Shown here piece by piece: positions 9,414 to 18,953 of a DNA stretch of 64,000 bases. Numbering within the stretch: the first letter of the stretch is position 1; each line of letters starts with the position of its first letter. The translations under genes and the position numbers were made by a program. The DNA lies in contig CAYVHO010000016.1 of assembly GCA_964451325.1 (NCBI GenBank), forward strand, positions 9,079-73,078, written 5' to 3'. The DNA is from JAADHI01 sp964451325. GTDB lineage: Bacteria > Nitrospirota > Nitrospiria > SBBL01 > JAADHI01. The notes beneath the pieces are model-generated. The model worked only from the letters and a program-made list of their open reading frames with translations. It searched no databases and had not been told where the DNA came from.

Positions 9414-9435
9414 TCAGAAAAAGCTTCTTTTCTTC
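9414..9435 (+). repeat. 22-bp direct repeat, copy 2 (displaced fixC 3' end)
   Basis: Exact copy of bases 7508-7529. Read in frame with the preceding ATC it gives I-RKSFFSS followed by TAA; the final Ser is TCC here and TCT in copy 1. It therefore looks like the original 3' end of the fixC-like gene, separated from the rest by insertion of the lipoprotein segment. Confidence 0.85.
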
Positions 9436-9472
9436 CTAAAATTAGAGCAATTCTAAATTTATCCCGACCCCC

Positions 9473-10939
9473 TCATTCCAGTTCATTTGCGACACAAACC
9501 AGATTTCGGCCGCTGTCCTTGGCGAGATAAAGCGCATCATCCGCCATTTTAATCAAGTCGAATGCATTTTCTAGATTTCTTGGCATCGCAGCAACCCCCA
9601 AACTGAGTGTGATTTTTAAGGGAGACGGGCTTCCTTTAAATTCGTGCGATGCTGTGAATTTTCGAATACGCTCCGCCACCTCAAGCATTTCCTCCATTTT
9701 GGTATTAGGTGCAATAATGATGAATTCTTCGCCACCGTAACGGGCTGGAAAATCTATTTTACGAATACTTTCTCTCATAATTTCCGCAACTTCTTTTAGA
9801 ATACTATCTCCCTGCAAATGACCATAGGTATCGTTGACCGCTTTAAAATGATCAATGTCCATCAAAATCACACAGAAATCCAGATTCGAGCGTTTGGCCC
9901 GTTCAAATTCTTTTTCAAAAATTTCTAAAAAATACCGTTTATTGTAAAGCTGCGTCAGCCCATCTGTAATCGCCAACTCCTTTGTTTCTGCATACAAGAG
10001 CATGAGCTGAAACACCATCGAAAAATCCTGTGCCAGCAATCGGATGATGTCTTCTGATTTTTGCTGAAAAGCATCCTTCTTTGTGGAAAAGAAAGAAAGG
10101 TAGCCAATACAGTCATTATGAATATCTAAAGGCACCACCAACTCAGACAGAATAGGATCGTGTACCTTGTCATCTGTCTTTTTGCTTCCCTTGAAAAAAA
10201 CCTTCTCCATTACTTCTTTTTTGTCATAATCCCCCATACGCGCTGTAATATTTTTGATCGTTTTATCCAATATTTTTACAGACAAAGGCTGTTTTAAATC
10301 CAGATAAAATGATCGACCTCTGTGATCAGACAGACAGAGACATAGACAGGAATATTCAATCAAGCTGCTCACTAACCCACTAAAAGCACTTAAAAGATCG
10401 TCTTGAACGTGGATGAAATTGGCCAACTGCCGCGCCTCTCCAGAAAGCGTGGACTCAAAGAGCAACTTATCCAATAAATGATTGACGTTGGAGCGAATGG
10501 ATTGCCAATCCGTACTTTTTTTTGAAGCGCGTTTATCTGCTCTATCTGGTCTTGTATTTTTGCGCGTTTTTTTCAGGAGCAGGAGAATGACTTTTTTCAA
10601 GTCACTTAAATCTGAATTTTTAACAATGTATTGCTCAGCCCCTGCACGAATGCCCCAAAACCGATCCTGTGGCTGATCCAGACTGGTCAACAAAATAATC
10701 GGGATGTGTCTTGTCTTTTTATCATTTTTAAGTAAACGACAAAGCTGATAGCCATTGAGCTCTGGCATCATGATGTCTGAGATAATCAAATCCGGTTGAT
10801 CCGCAAAGGCTCGACTGACGCCCTCTAATCCATCCGAAGCATTGATCACTTCGAAACCCATTTTTTCCAGCGAAATTTGCAACATCAGCAATTGAGTTTG
10901 ACTATCATCCACCAATAAAATAAGCTTCTTAGGCTTCAC
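9473..10939 (-). CDS. Response regulator diguanylate cyclase (REC-GGDEF), WspR-like
   Basis: Makes cyclic di-GMP from two GTP when its receiver is phosphorylated; the likely output of the chemosensory operon it terminates. The 488 residues hold a REC domain (1-125, acidic pair D11-D12, phospho-acceptor D55 in IISDIMMPE), a central GAF-like stretch (about 165-320) and a C-terminal GGDEF domain with active-site GGEEF at 402-406. An inhibitory-site RxxD (R393-D396) lies exactly five residues before it, so product inhibition is expected. Compared with Pseudomonas WspR (~350 residues) the middle domain is an addition. It follows the cheA-like gene by 51 bases. Confidence 0.92.
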   Translation of the reverse strand: MKPKKLILLVDDSQTQLLMLQISLEKMGFEVINASDGLEGVSRAFADQPDLIISDIMMPELNGYQLCRLLKNDKKTRHIPIILLTSLDQPQDRFWGIRAGAEQYIVKNSDLSDLKKVILLLLKKTRKNTRPDRADKRASKKSTDWQSIRSNVNHLLDKLLFESTLSGEARQLANFIHVQDDLLSAFSGLVSSLIEYSCLCLCLSDHRGRSFYLDLKQPLSVKILDKTIKNITARMGDYDKKEVMEKVFFKGSKKTDDKVHDPILSELVVPLDIHNDCIGYLSFFSTKKDAFQQKSEDIIRLLAQDFSMVFQLMLLYAETKELAITDGLTQLYNKRYFLEIFEKEFERAKRSNLDFCVILMDIDHFKAVNDTYGHLQGDSILKEVAEIMRESIRKIDFPARYGGEEFIIIAPNTKMEEMLEVAERIRKFTASHEFKGSPSPLKITLSLGVAAMPRNLENAFDLIKMADDALYLAKDSGRNLVCVANELE

Positions 10940-10990
10940 GGCTGCTTTCCTTTCTGAAAAATATCCTTAATGAATTCCTTGTAATTCAGT

Positions 10991-13267
10991 TTAGAGTAAA
11001 CTCTGGATGGTACTAATCAAATTCGATTGATCAAAAGCACTTTTCGTAATATAAGCGTCAGCCCCCACCTCAACCCCTTCTTTTTTATCTTCCTCTGATT
11101 CTAAAGCACTCACCAATACAACGGGAATATGCTTCATACTCTCATCCTGCTTGAGCTGACGGGTAAAGGCAAAACCATCCATATTTGGCATCTGGATATC
11201 ACTCACGATCAGGTCAACCCCAGTTTCCTGGAGTTTTAAAAAAGCATCTTCTCCATTGACTGCCGTCAACACATCAAAACCGTGAGATTCCAGAATATTT
11301 TTTGCGAGTGTCCGCGTCATCACCGAGTCATCCACCACCAGCACACATTTTTTAGACTTTATCATCCCTTCATTTACTTTTATTTTTGAGTGTGAAATAC
11401 CACGAAGCAGCACGGTATTCATCATGTCTACTACATTTAAAACGGGGGAAATTGTGCCATCTCTCATCATCGTCACACCCGAAATATGACATACACGTTT
11501 CATGTAATTTCCCAAACCTTTCATCAAAATTTCTTCTTCCCCCAAAAAATCATCCATCGCAAAAGCTGCCAGGCTTTTCCCCGCTTTTAAAATCGCCACC
11601 GATTTTTTGTCAGATGGAAATCCAGACTTCGGGACTTCAAGAATTTCACGCATATGCACATAAGGAATATAAGAACCCGCATAATGTATCGCCGGATACC
11701 CTTCAATAACAGAAAGATCACTTTCAACAACCTTGATGATACGCTCTACTTTATTCACCGGCAGAAAAAAGACGGCACCTGAGACCTTGATTTTTAAACA
11801 TTGAGTGGTACTGAGTGTCAGCGGGATGGTCATCACAAAAGTGCTGCCTTTTGATACGAGGGTTTCAATTTCAATGGTACCATTTAGTTTCTCGATATTG
11901 GATTTCACGACATCCATGCCGACTCCTCTGCCCGAAATATCGGTGATCATGGCGCGGGTTGAAAAACTGGGGTGAAAAATCAGATTTAAGATCTGTTTCT
12001 CTTTCATCAAATTAATTTCGCCTTCTTCATAAAGACCTTTTTTGATCGCCGAGGCTTTGATCTGAGCCAGATCGATCCCGCAACCATCGTCACTAACCTC
12101 AATAACCGCATGATTGCCCTTATGAGAAACATCAATTTTGATCCGTCCCGCCACAGGCTTTTTTAAGCACACACGCAGCTCAGGACTTTCGATCCCATGA
12201 TCGATACAATTACGAATGATGTGCATCAAAGGGTCTTTAATTTCCTCAAGAATATATTTATCCAATTCAATATTGCCACCCGAAGTACTCAATTTAACCT
12301 TCTTTTTTACAGAGGTCGCCAAATCACGCACCATGCGTGGGAAAATATCCAAGATCGTTTGAAAGGGAAAAAGCCGAGTTTTTCGAACATCGTCTTGAAG
12401 TCTTTCGATTACCGCTGAAAATTGTCTAAAATCGTCAAATAAAGCCTTCTGTAGTAAGGCAAGGCGATCCGATACCCTGGAACTCCGTCCACCAATAGAT
12501 CGTAAGGAATTTTTTGTGCGATTATTGTCTTCTGAAAGTGCGCTTTCCTGTCGCTTTGATTTTTCAAACCGACTCTCTTTATGTTTAATTTCACGGTTTA
12601 AGACCGTGTAATCATTTATAATTTCCTGAGTATCCCTTAAACGTTGCCGGGCCTTTAACTTTAAAAGGAGTAACTCTCCCGTCTGACCCATCAGATGATC
12701 CAATTTTTCAGAACTGACACGTACCGTATTTGCTCCGATTTTGACCTGTTTTGTTTCTATGAGGGTCTCTTCTGAAAGCAGCTTCAAATCCTTTTTCAGA
12801 AGAGAAGTTTTCTTTTTGGGACTTTTTTTGGTTTTGGCTTTAGACTGTGTTGCCCTTGGGCTTTGATCTAAATTTAAAAAACTTTCGAGCTGCTGAAATA
12901 AATCGGATAGATCAAGTGTCTCTTCCGGCTCCCCGGCATCAATGATCTGAACAATGCTTTCAACGGCATCCAAACCCTTCAAAACCAGATCATTCACTTC
13001 TGAGGAGAGTGACATCTCCCGCTTTTTCACGTGACCCAGCATCGTTTCTATCGCATGTGCGATACGCTCAATACCTGAAAAATGAAGCATACAGGCTGCA
13101 CCTTTTAAACTGTGCGCGTCTCGAAAGAGGGCTTCAATTAAATCATCCTGCTCAGGGTTTTCTTCTAGCGCGATGAGCCCACGGTTTAAGGCTTGAATAT
13201 GCTCATCACACTCAAGCTTAAAAACCGCAAAGATACGCTGAAAATCCGCCTCACTCAGATCTGACAT
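10991..13267 (-). CDS. cheA: CheA-REC hybrid histidine kinase (WspE-like)
   Basis: Chemosensory kinase that autophosphorylates under receptor control and passes phosphate to receivers, including its own and probably the REC-GGDEF protein downstream. It has 758 residues from ATG 13267; a GTG one codon earlier is less well spaced from AAGGA. Domains in order are an Hpt domain with DAHSLKGAA (H53), a linker and dimerisation helices (about 150-300), an ATPase with HIIRNCIDHGIE and GRGVGMDVV, a CheW-like domain (about 490-620) and a C-terminal REC (about 640-758, acceptor near D690 in VSDIQMPNMDG). This architecture is typical of WspE. Confidence 0.94.
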   Translation of the reverse strand: MSDLSEADFQRIFAVFKLECDEHIQALNRGLIALEENPEQDDLIEALFRDAHSLKGAACMLHFSGIERIAHAIETMLGHVKKREMSLSSEVNDLVLKGLDAVESIVQIIDAGEPEETLDLSDLFQQLESFLNLDQSPRATQSKAKTKKSPKKKTSLLKKDLKLLSEETLIETKQVKIGANTVRVSSEKLDHLMGQTGELLLLKLKARQRLRDTQEIINDYTVLNREIKHKESRFEKSKRQESALSEDNNRTKNSLRSIGGRSSRVSDRLALLQKALFDDFRQFSAVIERLQDDVRKTRLFPFQTILDIFPRMVRDLATSVKKKVKLSTSGGNIELDKYILEEIKDPLMHIIRNCIDHGIESPELRVCLKKPVAGRIKIDVSHKGNHAVIEVSDDGCGIDLAQIKASAIKKGLYEEGEINLMKEKQILNLIFHPSFSTRAMITDISGRGVGMDVVKSNIEKLNGTIEIETLVSKGSTFVMTIPLTLSTTQCLKIKVSGAVFFLPVNKVERIIKVVESDLSVIEGYPAIHYAGSYIPYVHMREILEVPKSGFPSDKKSVAILKAGKSLAAFAMDDFLGEEEILMKGLGNYMKRVCHISGVTMMRDGTISPVLNVVDMMNTVLLRGISHSKIKVNEGMIKSKKCVLVVDDSVMTRTLAKNILESHGFDVLTAVNGEDAFLKLQETGVDLIVSDIQMPNMDGFAFTRQLKQDESMKHIPVVLVSALESEEDKKEGVEVGADAYITKSAFDQSNLISTIQSLL

Positions 13268-13302
13268 CACAAATATCCTTAATCTTGATTTGAAAAAATC
13301 CT

Positions 13303-14799
13303 TTAGGGATCTTTAATCTCCCGAATTTTGTGATCAATGCGTTTTTGCAATTCCAAGATAGAACTTAAAGACTCTTTCGTGGCTTCGGAAGAAGCTTGCA
13401 TGCCTCGGTTGATTTGACCCATGGCTTCAGCCACCTGGGCGTTTGCCAAGGACTCTTGTCGCGAGGCGATGGCAATCTCATTGGCCGCATCCGCCGTTGC
13501 CGTAATGGTTTCGATGGCCGTATTGATGGTCGATCCGGCTTGCAAAATATGATTCACACCCAGATCAACTTTTTTCCCCCCTTCTTCAGTGGTCATGACG
13601 GTTGAATTCACCGAATTTTGGATTTCCTCAACCAGTGACTCAATTTTTTCTGCGGCTTTTTTACTTTGATCTGCCAAGGAACGGACCTCGGAAGCCACAA
13701 CGGCAAACCCTTTGCCATGTTCTTCCGCTTTTGCCGCTTCAATCGCTGCATTCACCGCCAACATATCGGTTTTATTCGCAATGTCTCCAACGACATGAAT
13801 AATCGAACCAATTTGATTGGTATTTTCACTCAAAGTCAGTACGTCTTCCGCAATATTTTCAACCTTCTTTTTGATTTCGTTCATTTCAGAAATACTTTCA
13901 TCAATGGCTTTCTGTCCCTCATGGGTCACAAAAAGCGCTTCCTTGGATTGCTCTGCGAGAGACTCGGCCTTTGTATTGACCTGCTTGGAAGACGCCCTTA
14001 ACTCTTCGATGGTTGCGGTAATTTCATGTACAGAAGAGGCCTGTCGCGATGTAATTTGATCCTGACCCAGTGCGGCGCTTGAAATACGCGATACGGCTTG
14101 GGTAATGGGACGAATGACTTCCCTGTTAATCAATAAACCCATGATAAAAGTAATCACAAGAATCATCACAAGCGATGAAACAATCGCCCAAAAAATGTCT
14201 TTGTTAATCGCCGAAATCATAGCGGTTTTGGAAACAGATATTTGCAAAATACTGCGAACCGGATGCGCATCATAACCATGACATAAAAAACAACGTTCAT
14301 CTTTCAGAATCGGAACAAGCCGAGTAAAGACGGCTTCACCATCAATTTCTTCATCATAGGAAACTGCTTTTGAACTATCGACCACCTGCTTAAACGCATC
14401 CATACGCTCAGGATCAAAGATACTTGGCTCTTTGGGAGAAAGACGCATGGAAAAACGCTTCATGCCAAGCCATTTATTGACCTCTTTTCTCGTATCATTG
14501 TTTGTGAAGGCGGCTTTGCCATCTCTACGATAATCTTTGAGCTCCAAGAGTCCATTTGATTTTTTGATTGCATCCAACCACTTGATCACAATCGGGGCAT
14601 TTCCCGTGACCATCGCATTTTTAATGCCCTCCACAATGACATTTGAGAGCAAATCCATATTGCTTTTTTCGGTATTTTTAATATTCTTAATATCGTTTCT
14701 AATTGAAAGAAATGAAACACAGCCCAATCCGATGGCAAGCGTCAAGACAATGATAAGCATCAACTTCCGCTGCATGGTGTACTTCGAATAAGAAGACAT
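13303..14799 (-). CDS. Methyl-accepting chemotaxis protein with periplasmic CxxCH (haem c-type) sensor
   Basis: Inner-membrane receptor that should control the adjacent CheA. The start is set at ATG 14799 (MSSYSKY), with GGAAGGAGA upstream; an in-frame extension to 14886 has no support. It has 498 residues: TM1 about 12-30, a periplasmic domain 31-202 and TM2 about 203-224. The cytoplasmic signalling domain carries the conserved hairpin (NAAIEAAKAEEHGKGFAVVA). The periplasmic part contains CFLCHGYDAHP (C170, C173, H174), a single c-type haem attachment motif like that of DUF3365/Tll0287-type sensors, so redox, oxygen or NO sensing is plausible. No full HAMP domain is evident. Confidence 0.9.
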   Translation of the reverse strand: MSSYSKYTMQRKLMLIIVLTLAIGLGCVSFLSIRNDIKNIKNTEKSNMDLLSNVIVEGIKNAMVTGNAPIVIKWLDAIKKSNGLLELKDYRRDGKAAFTNNDTRKEVNKWLGMKRFSMRLSPKEPSIFDPERMDAFKQVVDSSKAVSYDEEIDGEAVFTRLVPILKDERCFLCHGYDAHPVRSILQISVSKTAMISAINKDIFWAIVSSLVMILVITFIMGLLINREVIRPITQAVSRISSAALGQDQITSRQASSVHEITATIEELRASSKQVNTKAESLAEQSKEALFVTHEGQKAIDESISEMNEIKKKVENIAEDVLTLSENTNQIGSIIHVVGDIANKTDMLAVNAAIEAAKAEEHGKGFAVVASEVRSLADQSKKAAEKIESLVEEIQNSVNSTVMTTEEGGKKVDLGVNHILQAGSTINTAIETITATADAANEIAIASRQESLANAQVAEAMGQINRGMQASSEATKESLSSILELQKRIDHKIREIKDP

Positions 14800-14906
14800 G
14801 GACTTCACTTTCTCCTTCCCGGACTTACGATTTCGAACCCAAAGGTCAGGGTTCAATTTGCATGAATTTTTTTCAGGGCAAGGCACGAGGCGGGCAAAGT
14901 GAGCCC

Positions 14907-15581
14907 TTACGACACATCTTCGTTCACCATGAGCCTTTCATCATTCAACATCTCTTCTGGATCAATGATCAAAAGCGGCGTATTGCCACGCTTAACCTCC
15001 CACTTGACGATTTGATTTCTATCCTGAAAAAAAGAGGAAACGGCTTGCACCTCATCCTTGGGCAACTCAAGTAGGGTATCTAATTTTTGAATGATCAAAC
15101 CTGCTCTTGCCCCCGCGTATTCCACAATCAACACTTTTTCAGAGACTGAAACGGGTGCCCTTAAATCGCTCTGGGCTGAAGGCACTTCATGTTCTGGCAC
15201 CTCTCGCCTCAAACCCAATAATATGCTTAAGTCTATAATCGTCAGGACGACACCACGGTAGTTTATCAATCCCACCAAGACATCTGGGGTGCAGGGGATT
15301 TTTGTAATCTGGGCACTTTCGTAGACTTCTTGTAAATACTTAATCTCGATTCCAAAAAATTCTCCCGCAACATAAAAGGAAATCAAATGCAGCCCATCCT
15401 GATTCCCAAGCGTCCGTCCCTTTTCTTGACTTAAAGCCTGCGCACGCGCCCGAAAAATGCGTTTTTTCTCAGCAGAAGACACGACTTGAATCGACTGGGC
15501 CTTGGCTTGAAGGTCTTGTGCCCTTTTTCTAAAACGCTCCCAAACCACACCTTCAGTCTCGGCTGCATCATGTCGTGTCAT
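14907..15581 (-). CDS. cheW: CheW-like coupling protein with N-terminal extension (WspD-like)
   Basis: Adaptor linking receptor and CheA. The 224 residues have an N-terminal charged helical extension of about 65 residues (VVWERFRKRAQDLQAKAQ) and then a CheW domain (about 65-215) with FYVAGEFFGIEIKYLQEV and GLINYRGVVLTIIDL. The extended form matches WspD, one of the two CheW proteins of Wsp systems. It starts 3 bases after the stop of the preceding CheW gene and is followed by the MCP gene. Confidence 0.9.
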   Translation of the reverse strand: MTRHDAAETEGVVWERFRKRAQDLQAKAQSIQVVSSAEKKRIFRARAQALSQEKGRTLGNQDGLHLISFYVAGEFFGIEIKYLQEVYESAQITKIPCTPDVLVGLINYRGVVLTIIDLSILLGLRREVPEHEVPSAQSDLRAPVSVSEKVLIVEYAGARAGLIIQKLDTLLELPKDEVQAVSSFFQDRNQIVKWEVKRGNTPLLIIDPEEMLNDERLMVNEDVS

Positions 15582-15584
15582 CGA

Positions 15585-16052
15585 CTAGCGCTCGCTCAGC
15601 TGTAAATTAAGGTTTGAAAAAGATTCCTTCTGGTCAAAGTTTAAGATTTGATCCAATTGCATGAGAAAAACAAAAGCCATGCCCAATTGCGCGACCCCCA
15701 CAATATACTGAATGTCAATGCCATCACTCACTTTCGGAGGTGGCAGAAATTGCTCATCCTGAATGTCACAGACCTCCAGCACCTTGTCTACAATAAGCCC
15801 AACCCGCTTCTGCCCCATTTCAACCACAATGATGTCCGTTTCAAGTGCATCAGGCCTGGGTTCTAAACCCAGACGTATTCTCAAATCCATGATGGGAAGT
15901 GCAAGCCCTCTCAGATTAATCATCCCCCTAAAAGATAAAGGCAGCATTGGCACAGGCGTGATTTCTGGCAAAGGGATCACCTCCTCCACACACGCAATAT
16001 CCAAGGCATAGTGAATGCGATTGAGGGAAAACGTAACAAAGGTCATACCCAC
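15585..16052 (-). CDS. cheW: CheW-like coupling protein (WspB-like)
   Basis: Single-domain CheW of 155 residues. FSLNRIHYALDIACVEEVIP opens the first barrel and GMINLRGLALPIMDLRIRLG the second. The start overlaps the end of the cheR-like gene by 10 bases, indicating coupled translation. Having two CheW proteins for one receptor and one CheA is the Wsp arrangement and allows two adaptor-receptor contacts. Confidence 0.92.
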   Translation of the reverse strand: MGMTFVTFSLNRIHYALDIACVEEVIPLPEITPVPMLPLSFRGMINLRGLALPIMDLRIRLGLEPRPDALETDIIVVEMGQKRVGLIVDKVLEVCDIQDEQFLPPPKVSDGIDIQYIVGVAQLGMAFVFLMQLDQILNFDQKESFSNLNLQLSER

Positions 16053-17617
16053 CTCGTTTTATGTTGTATCGATTTTTGCAATATCCCCACGGCCAAAAAT
16101 TCCGTTTCAAAGATGACTTCGTCGCTGGCCTTCTTTGAAATAAAACCTTGCATGCGTTTGAAACATTTTTCAGCCTCTGCGGGGACATTCATCGAACGGT
16201 AGAGGCTACCCATCACAAAATGACCCAAAATAAATCGCGGATCAATATAGATCGCCTTTTTAATCTGAAGCATCGCGACATCCAGTATCCCCTTTGCCAT
16301 ATAGATGGTGGCAAGTGTGTAATAGGGTTCCTTAAAAAGCGCGTCGATTTTTATACAGCGTTCCGACCAGGCAATCGCTTCTTCAAAATCGCCTTGGTTG
16401 GAGGCAATATGAGAAAGCATCCAGGCCGCACAGGTATGTTTTGGATTTATATCTACGATCCGCAAAAACCAGTCGATGGCCATTTCATAGCGTTTTTCAA
16501 AATAGTAGTGCATAGCCTCGTTAAAAAGACCCGTTTCTTCAAGTGAAACAGCCTCTTTTTTGGCCTGTTGAATCGGAAGTTTCTTCTCAGAGACCCGCAA
16601 TTTTTTCTTCTTTTTATGCTTATGAATAAATTGAAATAATCGCTCACCTTCCCCTGCCGTAGCCTTGTGCCCAAGATTCTTTATTTTTAAAGAACGCTGT
16701 TCACCTTCTATTTTTTTTAGAAAAGATGCACCCTGGTAGAGTGGCATGTCCACATCAAAATCAGAACCATTGGTACGATTTTTTTGATAAATGATTGCAT
16801 CCGGAAAAGTCCTGGGTTTGAATAAAGCATAACTTTGCGCGGAATGCTCCGCATCCCCGACAATGAGATAACCGCCTTCTTTTAAGGCGTCATAAAACTT
16901 TAGGGCCAAGGCTTTTATCGTTTTTTGATCAAAATAAATCATGACATTTCGACAAAAAACAATATCGAAGAGACCTTCCCCAGCCTTCATTTTCGGTGGG
17001 GCATCCGAGATCAGGTTATTTCTTTGAAATCGAACCAAGGGTTTATATGCCGCATTGATATGGTATAGTTCATCCTTTTTTCGAAAGGCACTCATCACCG
17101 TATCGCCATCAATTCCTCTAAATGACCATTCACTGTAAATGCCTGATTTGGCCTTTCTTAAAGCCGCTTCATCGATATCTGTCGCGACAATCTCAATTTG
17201 CCATGTTTTAATTTTTGGGATCAATTTTTCCAAAAGAATCGCGATTGAATAGGGCTCTTCCCCAGTCGAACAACCTGCACTCCAAATCGAAATACATTTA
17301 TTAACACAGACTTCCCGCTTGATTATCTTAGGCAGAATTTGTTTTTCAAGCAGGTCAAAATGACTTTTTCCTCTAAAAAAATAGGTCTCATTTGTTGTGA
17401 GACAGGAAATCAGTTTTTTAAAATCGCTCTCCCCTGCTTTAGATTTCAGGAAGGAGATATAGCGACTGAACTGTTTATAGGCGGCATCTTCATAGTGGGT
17501 TTCGAGGACGCTTTCAAAGGCATCAAACCGGGATTCTGGAAAAAAAAGCCCTGTCCGTATCTGAATAAAGTCCCTGAAAACAAGAAGATTACTTTTTGTT
17601 AATCCCTTCGACATCAT
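16043..17617 (-). CDS. cheR: CheR methyltransferase with C-terminal TPR domain (WspC-like)
   Basis: Methylates glutamates of the MCP using S-adenosylmethionine. The 524 residues have the N-terminal CheR helical domain with TTNETYFFR (about 74-82), the SAM motif WSAGCSTGEEPYSIA (112-126) and CRNVMIYFD (about 228). After a linker, TPR-like repeats (about 375-500) include the segment around PKHTCAAWMLSHIA. A TPR tail is typical of WspC. It is the first gene of the six-gene minus-strand operon. No matching methylesterase gene (cheB/wspF) is present in the operon. Confidence 0.93.
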   Translation of the reverse strand: MMSKGLTKSNLLVFRDFIQIRTGLFFPESRFDAFESVLETHYEDAAYKQFSRYISFLKSKAGESDFKKLISCLTTNETYFFRGKSHFDLLEKQILPKIIKREVCVNKCISIWSAGCSTGEEPYSIAILLEKLIPKIKTWQIEIVATDIDEAALRKAKSGIYSEWSFRGIDGDTVMSAFRKKDELYHINAAYKPLVRFQRNNLISDAPPKMKAGEGLFDIVFCRNVMIYFDQKTIKALALKFYDALKEGGYLIVGDAEHSAQSYALFKPRTFPDAIIYQKNRTNGSDFDVDMPLYQGASFLKKIEGEQRSLKIKNLGHKATAGEGERLFQFIHKHKKKKKLRVSEKKLPIQQAKKEAVSLEETGLFNEAMHYYFEKRYEMAIDWFLRIVDINPKHTCAAWMLSHIASNQGDFEEAIAWSERCIKIDALFKEPYYTLATIYMAKGILDVAMLQIKKAIYIDPRFILGHFVMGSLYRSMNVPAEAEKCFKRMQGFISKKASDEVIFETEFLAVGILQKSIQHKTRWV

Positions 17618-17782
17618 CTCGACTATTTTACCTAACTAAAAAAATCAAATAAAAGGACAATACTCTTTTAAAGACCTACGACCGACACAGATCTTCCCTC
17701 ATTGTCTATCGGAAGACAGGCCATCGAACTTTAGAAAAAATTTAAAATTAACTTAGAACAGAAGGGAATTCGGCTTAAGATC

Positions 17783-18865
17783 TTAGGATGTGTCAACACA
17801 CCCTGACAAACCCAGATATTTTTTCCGCTTGAAGGGCCTTGTTCTGACTTGCATGGCCCTCGGCTTGCCATTGAGGTGCAGAAAAGAGTGTTTTTCCGCA
17901 GTTTTGTGGATTTTAGTTAGATCTGCAAGGCTCAGCCATTGCAGCAGTATTTGATTTTCCTTGTTTTGGTGGGTCGCAGAAACCGTTGTATTGTCGGTAC
18001 AAATCGAGACAGGAATTCCGTACTCCAGAAAAGTCAAGATGGGATGGGGTTCCCCGATTTTGACCGCGCCAGTTTGGTAATTAGAGGTGTAACAACATTC
18101 AATCATAATCTGGTCTTTTGCAAGGCGTTTTAACAAGGCTTTGTCGTAAATCGCAGAACACCCATGACCAATTCGTGTTGCACCCAATATATCAATGGAC
18201 TCCCATATCGCCTCAGGGCCTTCATCCTCTCCTGCATGAATCGTCAGATGTAAACCCCCAGATCGGGCGATATCGTAGGATTCTCCAAAAAGTCGCGCAG
18301 GATTTCCGCGTTCCGCACCTGCGAGATCAAAACCGATCACGCCACTGCGTTCATGCAAGGATTGCGATTCCGAAATGGCCTGCCGTGCCAGTATCTTCGC
18401 AATATGCGGTCCTTGGTGACGCATGGCAATCACGATCAAACCCATCTCCATATCGGAGAAGCGCTGCTTGGCTTTGTTAATACCACTTAAAACCGAACTG
18501 ATCGTTTGTCTCAGGGTGAGCCCCGCAAAAGAGTGAATAATGGGGGCATACCGCAGCTCAAGTAGACGGACATTGTTGTTGTAGGCTTCGGCGATAATGG
18601 ATTCGATCACCGATGTAATGTTGTCATAAAACTGTGTAATCCATTGGGGGTAATGAAACTTGTCGAGATAGCGCAATAGCGCCCCTTCTTCCCCTTCTTG
18701 CAAGACCAAGAGTTTCTCCATTTCTTTTTTAGTCTCAACCGGATGAAGACCGTGTTTTTTCATAAGCTTCCAAGTCACATCAACCGGAATCGAGCCATCC
18801 ACATGTTGATGCAGTTCGACCTTCTGCATCTCTACTACGGCCTTGTCTACTTTGAGTCTTTTCAT
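17783..18865 (-). CDS. Adenosine deaminase family hydrolase
   Basis: Probable deaminase of adenosine or a related nucleoside or base. From ATG 18865 (MKRLK) it has 360 residues; a GTG 48 bases upstream is a less likely start. Zinc and substrate motifs are all visible: ELHQHVDGS near residue 17, LTIHAGEDEGPEAIWE (about 215), RIGHG and SICTDNTTVSAT with the catalytic aspartate (about 300). No purine genes flank it, so the exact substrate is open. It stands alone between the Wsp-like operon and a broken mscS. Confidence 0.85.
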   Translation of the reverse strand: MKRLKVDKAVVEMQKVELHQHVDGSIPVDVTWKLMKKHGLHPVETKKEMEKLLVLQEGEEGALLRYLDKFHYPQWITQFYDNITSVIESIIAEAYNNNVRLLELRYAPIIHSFAGLTLRQTISSVLSGINKAKQRFSDMEMGLIVIAMRHQGPHIAKILARQAISESQSLHERSGVIGFDLAGAERGNPARLFGESYDIARSGGLHLTIHAGEDEGPEAIWESIDILGATRIGHGCSAIYDKALLKRLAKDQIMIECCYTSNYQTGAVKIGEPHPILTFLEYGIPVSICTDNTTVSATHQNKENQILLQWLSLADLTKIHKTAEKHSFLHLNGKPRAMQVRTRPFKRKKYLGLSGCVDTS

Positions 18866-18953
18866 ACTCTCTAACCGTCCTAATTTAAAATAGTTTATCT
18901 CAGCACCCAGCACGGGTCAAGAAAATCACCTTGTCACAACAGACGGAAAAAAA

